Below are positions 59,519 to 64,000 of a DNA stretch of 64,000 bases, piece after piece. The stretch spans positions 1 through 64,000 of the forward strand of contig NZ_PVNL01000045.1 in the NCBI RefSeq assembly GCF_002994635.1, given 5' to 3'. The DNA comes from Enhygromyxa salina (GTDB lineage Bacteria; Myxococcota_A; Polyangia; Nannocystales; Nannocystaceae). The number at the start of each line of letters is the position of its first letter. Within the stretch, counting starts at the first letter, position 1. Under the pieces are notes generated by a model. The model did not search any database. It saw only the letters and a list, made by a program, of their open reading frames with translations, and had not been told where the DNA came from. The translations under genes were made by a program, and so were the position numbers.

Positions 59519-62320
59519 TCACCGCTTGAAGCCGCCGTTCCAAAGTGCGGCGAAAACCAGCGTAGCGGCGTTCTTGGCGGCTAGATTCTGGCGGGCGTTC
59601 TTGTCGTCCCCCTTGTTGCCGTCCCCCCAATCGCAGATCGCCTTGACGACCAGCCACTCCGCGCCGCCATCGTGACACGCCGTGTGCACGCCTGATCCCT
59701 CCATCTCGCCACCGATCGCCTCCGGCTCCAGCCGCTCGAGACTCTCTCGGTAGTCGAAATTGTCGACCAACTTCGCACCGGAAAGCACCAGACCGCGCCT
59801 GACCTTGAAGTCCTTCAGGCGCTTGGTGGCACCGCGCACGCGCGAGAGCAATGTGGTCGAAGCGGGTGCTCGGCTACCTCGAGGGATAATTTCGTTCTTC
59901 CCGACCCGCTCGGGATCGTAGTTGCGCAGATGGGTTGAGACGAGGACGTCTCCGATCGCCTGCTTGCCTTCGCTCATCCCAAACGCAGTGCCCACCGCGA
60001 TCACACTCGCGGGAGCCCTTCCCGCCGAGCTCCCAAGTCGCAGTTCTGCGATCGCCGTGGATACGCTCGAAAGTGACCCTCCCGGCTCGCTGGCGCCCAT
60101 TTCAGTCTCAACGACGAAGACTCGAGCATCAGCGATCGTGCCGAGATCATAGTAAACTCGACGCCGTCCGTTGAGGATCTCGCTGTTTTGACCCGTGATC
60201 GCCTTCGCCGCTGTTTCGACGGCCTCGAATTCCACGTCGGTCGTCACTACCAAAAGCACATCGGGCGATGGGAGGTCTGCGGACACGACGAGCTTCGTGT
60301 CGTCTTTGAGCTGCCTGGTGCGGACACCATCGAGCAGCTCGCTCACGCTGTACCGGCGGGACGCGTTCTCTGGGAGATAGCGATATGTGGGCCCCTCGAG
60401 GTCCTCTAGCGTGAGCAGGTGCTGATAACTGACCGTAACTTCAGGGTTGTCGGGAAGTGGCACCTTTGGTGCGGGCTTGATCTCAGGGTTCAGCGCATGG
60501 ACACGCCCGAGGTGTTCGAGCACCACGTTGAGCGCAGACCGGCGCATCGCTTCCGATCCGTGCACCAGGATGTCAAGCCGGTTCTTGCCTGGGTTGCCCG
60601 CAACGAGCACAGAGCAGCCCGCAACCGTGAGCACGACCCCCGTTCGCCACCGCGTGCTGGTGTCCTGTGCGTGAGCCTCGACGATGAACCGCGGAATCAA
60701 GCCCGGGGGCAAGTACTCGTAGTCGAATCGAAATCGCAGCGAGTCCTTGGGCCAGCTGTCGTAGTTGGGAGCATTCTTGGGCAGCGCCTCGGGCACCAGG
60801 TACTCCTCGCTGGTCGACCCACGTAGAGGAAAGCACAGGCCCATGTTGTCGAGCTGCATCATCGACAACATGAATTCCCAGCGGCCGACGGGGTAGTCGT
60901 TGGAGTCGAGGAGTTCGGCGAGCTGCTCACGCCGAAACACCCCACTTTGCTGCACGACCAAGCCGGCGGTCAACACCTTGTAGATCGCCCCGGTGAGCCA
61001 GTTAGGGTCGAGGATCGTGACGTTCTGGAGCGCGGCAGGAGCATCCTGCCTCAGTCCATGGGCGACGATCACCCCGAGGTTGTGCAGCAGCTGCAACAGA
61101 CCGCGCTGCTCGTTCTCGTCGGTGATCGCCTCGGCCGCTTCGGCGTTCTCGCACAACCGAACGAAGTCGAGGTGGCTGAGAACCTTTTGGTGCTCGGCGA
61201 ACTCGGCGACGGCGTCTTTGACTCGACGCCAGGGATTGGGGAGGAGGTCGCGGACATGCGCGAGGCGAGGGTCGTGCTGGAGGGTCTCGAGGATCTTGAC
61301 TTTGAGCGCCTTGATGGTCTGCCCGGCTACCTCATCGCCGTTGCACGAAGTGCGAACGAAGGCGACGACGCTGGGCCACTCGCGGGCGATCGTTGTCTCA
61401 TCGAGCAGAAGCTTGGGCAGGTTGTCGTCGCATTTGTTGATGACGACGATGATTGGGGAGTCGCCGCCGCGGTTGGAGATGGTCCGCAGCCACTTATAGA
61501 TCGATGTGTCGTCTTCGCGGCGGTCCTCGAGGACGAGCAGGTAGACGCTGCGCTCGGTCAGAAAGAACTTGTGGGTCTCATGCAGCATCTCCTGGCCGCC
61601 GAAGTCCCAGACATTGAGGAATGGGGCTTGGTCTGCGGGACACCAAGTCTGGGTCTCGATCCTCTGGTGAGCGATGACGCCTGGGGTCTTCTTCTCGTCG
61701 GGGTCGCGCGGTTTGCCGGTGGTGAGATAGCGGATCAACGAAGTCTTGCCGACGGCTTCGTTGCCGACGACCAAGAGCTTGGCTTCGTTGAGCGGTTGGT
61801 TCGCGGAGGACCGGTAGCGACGGTAATAAGCAAGGATGGCCTGGGCATCGCGGGTGTCCAAAATCTCCTTGGGGAGGAAGGTGATGTTGTTGCGTTGCAG
61901 CGCTAGCCAACGAAGTTTATTGGGGCGCTTTGGGCCCGCCCACCGCCCTTCGAACAACGCCTGCGCTCCCTCGTCCCCGATGCTGTTTTCGCTCAGGTCG
62001 AGGGAGGTCAGGCCGGTCAACGTCGCCAGCGCCAGCGCTCCCTCGGACCCGCGCGCACAGTGACGCATCGCTAGCCGCTGCAGCCCCGTGCACGACACGA
62101 CATCCTCGATGTTGAGGGCTTCCCCCCCGACGATGAACGTGCGTGCCGGGTTCCACCCGGTCGTTCGCAACCACTGCCGGTCGTTCTCATCGCGTCCCAG
62201 CGCCAGCTCTTCCCATTGTTCCGCGCGCGCCTTCTCCAAGATGTTCGTAATGCTGACCTGCTTCATGGGGATGGGGGGGGCGGGGGGCGCCTCGATCAAG
62301 GTACCCAACTTCTCCGACAC
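59519..62320 (-). CDS. LRR-Roc-COR (Roco) GTPase with C-terminal nucleosidase domain
   Basis: This is a 933-residue multidomain protein. Residues 60-150 are leucine-rich repeats (LTGLTSLDLSENSIGDEGAQ, LRWLALQRNNITFLPKEIL). The Roc GTPase follows: P-loop GNEAVGKTSL (186-195), switch WDFGGQEMLHE (238-248), NKCD (295-298). A COR-like region spans about 350-670 (EYLVPEALPKNAPNY, FRFDYEYLPPGLIPRFIVEA). The last 240 residues are a nucleoside-phosphorylase/MTAN-like domain: DVLLVVTTDVEFEAV, VIAVGTAFGMSEGKQAIGDV, GGEMEGSGVHTAC and VVKAICDWGDG with the catalytic-type Asp near 897. A GTPase sensor joined to a nucleoside-cleaving effector fits an NLR-like abortive-infection design. The start is GTG 62320; ATG 62263 is possible. 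Confidence 0.85.
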   Translation of the reverse strand: MSEKLGTLIEAPPAPPIPMKQVSITNILEKARAEQWEELALGRDENDRQWLRTTGWNPARTFIVGGEALNIEDVVSCTGLQRLAMRHCARGSEGALALATLTGLTSLDLSENSIGDEGAQALFEGRWAGPKRPNKLRWLALQRNNITFLPKEILDTRDAQAILAYYRRYRSSANQPLNEAKLLVVGNEAVGKTSLIRYLTTGKPRDPDEKKTPGVIAHQRIETQTWCPADQAPFLNVWDFGGQEMLHETHKFFLTERSVYLLVLEDRREDDTSIYKWLRTISNRGGDSPIIVVINKCDDNLPKLLLDETTIAREWPSVVAFVRTSCNGDEVAGQTIKALKVKILETLQHDPRLAHVRDLLPNPWRRVKDAVAEFAEHQKVLSHLDFVRLCENAEAAEAITDENEQRGLLQLLHNLGVIVAHGLRQDAPAALQNVTILDPNWLTGAIYKVLTAGLVVQQSGVFRREQLAELLDSNDYPVGRWEFMLSMMQLDNMGLCFPLRGSTSEEYLVPEALPKNAPNYDSWPKDSLRFRFDYEYLPPGLIPRFIVEAHAQDTSTRWRTGVVLTVAGCSVLVAGNPGKNRLDILVHGSEAMRRSALNVVLEHLGRVHALNPEIKPAPKVPLPDNPEVTVSYQHLLTLEDLEGPTYRYLPENASRRYSVSELLDGVRTRQLKDDTKLVVSADLPSPDVLLVVTTDVEFEAVETAAKAITGQNSEILNGRRRVYYDLGTIADARVFVVETEMGASEPGGSLSSVSTAIAELRLGSSAGRAPASVIAVGTAFGMSEGKQAIGDVLVSTHLRNYDPERVGKNEIIPRGSRAPASTTLLSRVRGATKRLKDFKVRRGLVLSGAKLVDNFDYRESLERLEPEAIGGEMEGSGVHTACHDGGAEWLVVKAICDWGDGNKGDDKNARQNLAAKNAATLVFAALWNGGFKR
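62267..62287 (+). other. G-rich tract at the Roco N-terminus
   Basis: Runs of 4, 8 and 6 consecutive G separated by AT and C lie on the plus strand, opposite the codons for the Pro-rich N-terminus of the Roco protein, between its two possible start codons. It could fold into a quadruplex in the DNA, and it is prone to length change. Confidence 0.5.
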
Positions 62321-62461
62321 CCGTCACCAAACCAAGCACAAACTCCACCCTCTTGCGCCCGTGGTACAGTCGCCCCGTGTCCTGGCGCAGACCACAAGAC
62401 GAGACGCTCGCCCTGATGACGTCGGGGCCCATGCAGCAGTGGCTATCCCTCGGCAACCACG

Positions 62462-63150
62462 GTCGAGAACGCCACGCGACTCGACCCCGGCCGCGCCGTC
62501 TCTGCCCTGCGCTTCTGGGCCTTCATGTCCCGCAACGGCCTCGCCGGACTCCTCTCGCGGACAGCAAGCGAGCAGCGGAGCCGGATCGAGTCACTCCTGC
62601 GCTCCGGCCGGTTGAGCGTGTTCGAACGCCCCCGCACTCTCTCGAGGCACTCACACGACTACATCGACGCCGAGCCGGACGCCCCCGCTCCGCCTGCCCC
62701 CGCGCCCGAGCCGATCATCGACGCCCAACTGGCCCTGATGATCTCCCGCTGCCACCCCGAGTACGCCCAGGAGCCGCTGAAGTTCACCTACCTGCTCCGC
62801 GGCCTCGAGGGTCGCCCGGTGTCGCTCACGATCGTCTCGGACAGCTTCCCCCGCCGGGTCGTCCACGAGCGCCCGCTGTCCCCCGGCGAGACCAGCGATG
62901 GCCCCCACGACACCGAGTGGGACGGCATCATCACCCAACCCGGCGCCCACCAGGGCGAGCGCCTGTCGAGCTCTACGACGAAGAGCTCGCGCGCATACTG
63001 GCCGGCGCTGCGGAGGATCTGCAACGCATGCGTGATGATCTGAAGCTCACCAGCCCAGCCGCGATCGGCTGCGGCGAAGCATTTCCCGGGGGACCACGGG
63101 TGTACAATCGGGTGCGCCGCCAGCACCGCCAACAAGGAGCGACAAGATGA
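62462..63150 (+). pseudogene. frameshifted gene of unknown function
   Basis: From a GTG at 62462 one frame reads VENATRLDPGRAVSALRFWA, then FMSRNGLAGLLSRTASEQRS, a Pro-rich spacer and a beta domain (PLKFTYLLRGLEGRPVSLTI, TEWDGIITQPGAHQGE) like FlgD-type or immunoglobulin-like modules. Near 62960 the native-looking sequence jumps to another frame (PVELYDEELARILAGAAEDL, QRMRDDLKLTSP), which runs to the TGA at 63150. A single indel would join them into about 229 residues. It overlaps the next start codon (ATGA), supporting a real gene end. Whether the frameshift is biological or an assembly error is open. Confidence 0.45.
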
Positions 63151-64000
63151 GTTCTTCTCCCCGCACTGTCATCTTTCCCTTGGCGTCAAACGCCAAAGCA
63201 CTCTTGGCAGGTGGCCCGGTGGACTCCGTTCGCCGTCGCCTAAAGCTCTGCTCGCTGTTCTTCGACAGGGTCTTCGTCGAACAGGGTGCGATCCACATCA
63301 CGGCCGGCCCATCCGGCAGCATGACACTTCCTGTTCTGCCCAGCAAGGACGGCTATCGCTGGCAGAGTCCCGCGACCCGCAAGCGCGGCGGAGAGCCTGT
63401 CCGGCTCTTCGTTCGCACCGAGGGCGAGCCCCAAGTTCCTTGGCAACTGGCCATGCAAACGAAGACAACCATCAACTGGTGCCCAACTTTCGAACCGTTC
63501 CGAAATGAGCTGCCGGGCGAATCCGCCAAGTGGCTGCAATTCGTCGGGGTCAACCCGAACCCGCAGCTGAAACTCATGGTAAACGCGGGGCTTCGAGCAG
63601 ACCAGCAAATAGAGGCGGTGCGACGGAAACTACCTGACGCGATGGTCAGAGATCAAGTCCTCAGAGGTTTGAATGGCGACCTTGCCGCAAGCGGACTCGG
63701 CGGCGTGGCCATCAGCGTTGACGCGCAGCACCGGCAGATTTTGGCCTGCCGTCGTGATGCTGGCAAGGCTGTGCCAGTATGTGGACCCTCGTCGCTACGG
63801 CTGCTTTTTCCTTCACCGCTCGCCAGAAGAGACCCACTTCTGCTCTGGAAAAATGACCCAGGCCAGATCCTCTATCCCGTCCGATCCCCCGCCAGGAGCA
63901 GACGTTCCGCGCACCGCTCGCAGGCGCGAGAAAGCCCCGCCGGCGACCGCCGACGGGGCTTCGTCTGTTCGGCCGCGCTCACGCGGCGAGGTCGGGCTGA
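63147..64000 (+). CDS. unrecognised protein, incomplete at window edge
   Basis: ATG at 63147 is preceded by AAGGAG at ideal spacing and overlaps the previous stop. The frame is open for 284 codons to the end of the window without a stop. The N-terminal 230 residues look native (TVIFPLASNAKALLAGGPVD, LFFDRVFVEQGAIHITAGPS, NWCPTFEPFRNELPGESAKW, LNGDLAASGLGGVAISVDAQ). The last 40 are Arg/Ser/Pro-rich and pass through a strong terminator-like hairpin (63932-63961), so the true end may lie earlier behind a frameshift. GC is lower than average. No family recognised. Confidence 0.55.
   Translation, partial: MSSSPRTVIFPLASNAKALLAGGPVDSVRRRLKLCSLFFDRVFVEQGAIHITAGPSGSMTLPVLPSKDGYRWQSPATRKRGGEPVRLFVRTEGEPQVPWQLAMQTKTTINWCPTFEPFRNELPGESAKWLQFVGVNPNPQLKLMVNAGLRADQQIEAVRRKLPDAMVRDQVLRGLNGDLAASGLGGVAISVDAQHRQILACRRDAGKAVPVCGPSSLRLLFPSPLARRDPLLLWKNDPGQILYPVRSPARSRRSAHRSQARESPAGDRRRGFVCSAALTRRGRA
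63932..63961 (+). terminator. terminator-like hairpin near the window end
   Basis: AAGCCCCG and CGGGGCTT form a perfect 8-bp outer stem, with an inner CGGC/GCCG stem around GACC. It is followed by TCGTCTGTT. This is a typical shape for a GC-rich rho-independent terminator, and it conflicts with the open frame that runs through it. Confidence 0.6.

Overview
The window is GC-rich, densely coded DNA from a free-living Gram-negative bacterium, most likely a myxobacterium of the Nannocystaceae (Nannocystis / Enhygromyxa / Plesiocystis type). The evidence is: four surface lipoproteins that carry long Gly-Asp-rich linkers after the lipobox; a eukaryote-like sterol reductase of the 7-dehydrocholesterol reductase family (sterol synthesis is rare in bacteria and known in Nannocystis); a Ser/Thr kinase with a TPR-like tail; a pore-forming toxin with an F-type lectin domain; and many secreted or lipid-anchored proteins. 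The taxonomic placement is inferred from gene content, not from a marker gene. No rRNA, tRNA or CRISPR array was found.

Layout. 0-6.7 kb: an MFS exporter with a divergent LysR regulator, two methyltransferases, a Tat-signal flavoprotein coupled to an Rrf2 regulator, and a macro-domain protein. 7-13.5 kb: two Gly-Asp-linker propeller lipoproteins flanking a PAAR-like (DUF4150) protein and its coupled partner. 13.5-17.8 kb: an IS1380-type transposase remnant, an archaemetzincin lipoprotein, SRPBCC and TauE/SafE proteins, and a nucleotidyltransferase. 17.8-21 kb: a three-gene operon (unknown, DUF2169, thiolase-fold) of the kind that accompanies PAAR-like proteins in type VI or contractile injection systems, followed by a 147-bp long inverted repeat. 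21-26.7 kb: two proteins with one N-terminal membrane helix each, a deaminase, another propeller lipoprotein, a YchJ-like protein and a trypsin-like protease.

26.8-34.2 kb is a compact biosynthetic cluster: dehydratase, acyltransferase, ketoreductase, an acyl carrier protein fused to a glycine-cleavage-T (folate-binding) domain, and a ketosynthase fused to a second ketosynthase-like half, all co-directional and partly overlapping, with a divergent flavin-dependent halogenase/monooxygenase-like gene. It looks like a type II polyene or fatty-acid-like assembly line with an unusual one-carbon domain.

36.3-39.8 kb holds a NarL-type response regulator and two tandem paralogous histidine kinases whose defects are complementary: the first keeps the phosphoacceptor His but has lost its ATP-binding residues, and the second has an intact ATPase but Gly in place of the His. 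39.9-45.5 kb: the lectin-tailed pore-forming toxin, a DUF4915-like propeller, and a von Willebrand A lipoprotein split by an in-frame TAA. 45.5-49 kb: an ECF-like sigma factor, a winged-helix regulator and a Ser/Thr kinase. 49-58.7 kb: a Cys-rich secreted protein, the sterol reductase, an AhpD-fold protein, an S9 peptidase lipoprotein, an acetyltransferase, a methyltransferase, an L-domain lipoprotein with a poly-Asp tract, and a cation efflux protein. 59.5-62.3 kb: a 933-residue LRR-Roc-COR GTPase ending in a nucleoside-phosphorylase/MTAN-like domain, a plausible conflict or defence effector. The last kilobase holds a frameshifted gene and an unrecognised gene that is still open at the window edge.

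The strongest candidates for something new are the complementary histidine-kinase pair, the carrier-protein/T-protein fusion cluster and the Roco-nucleosidase protein.
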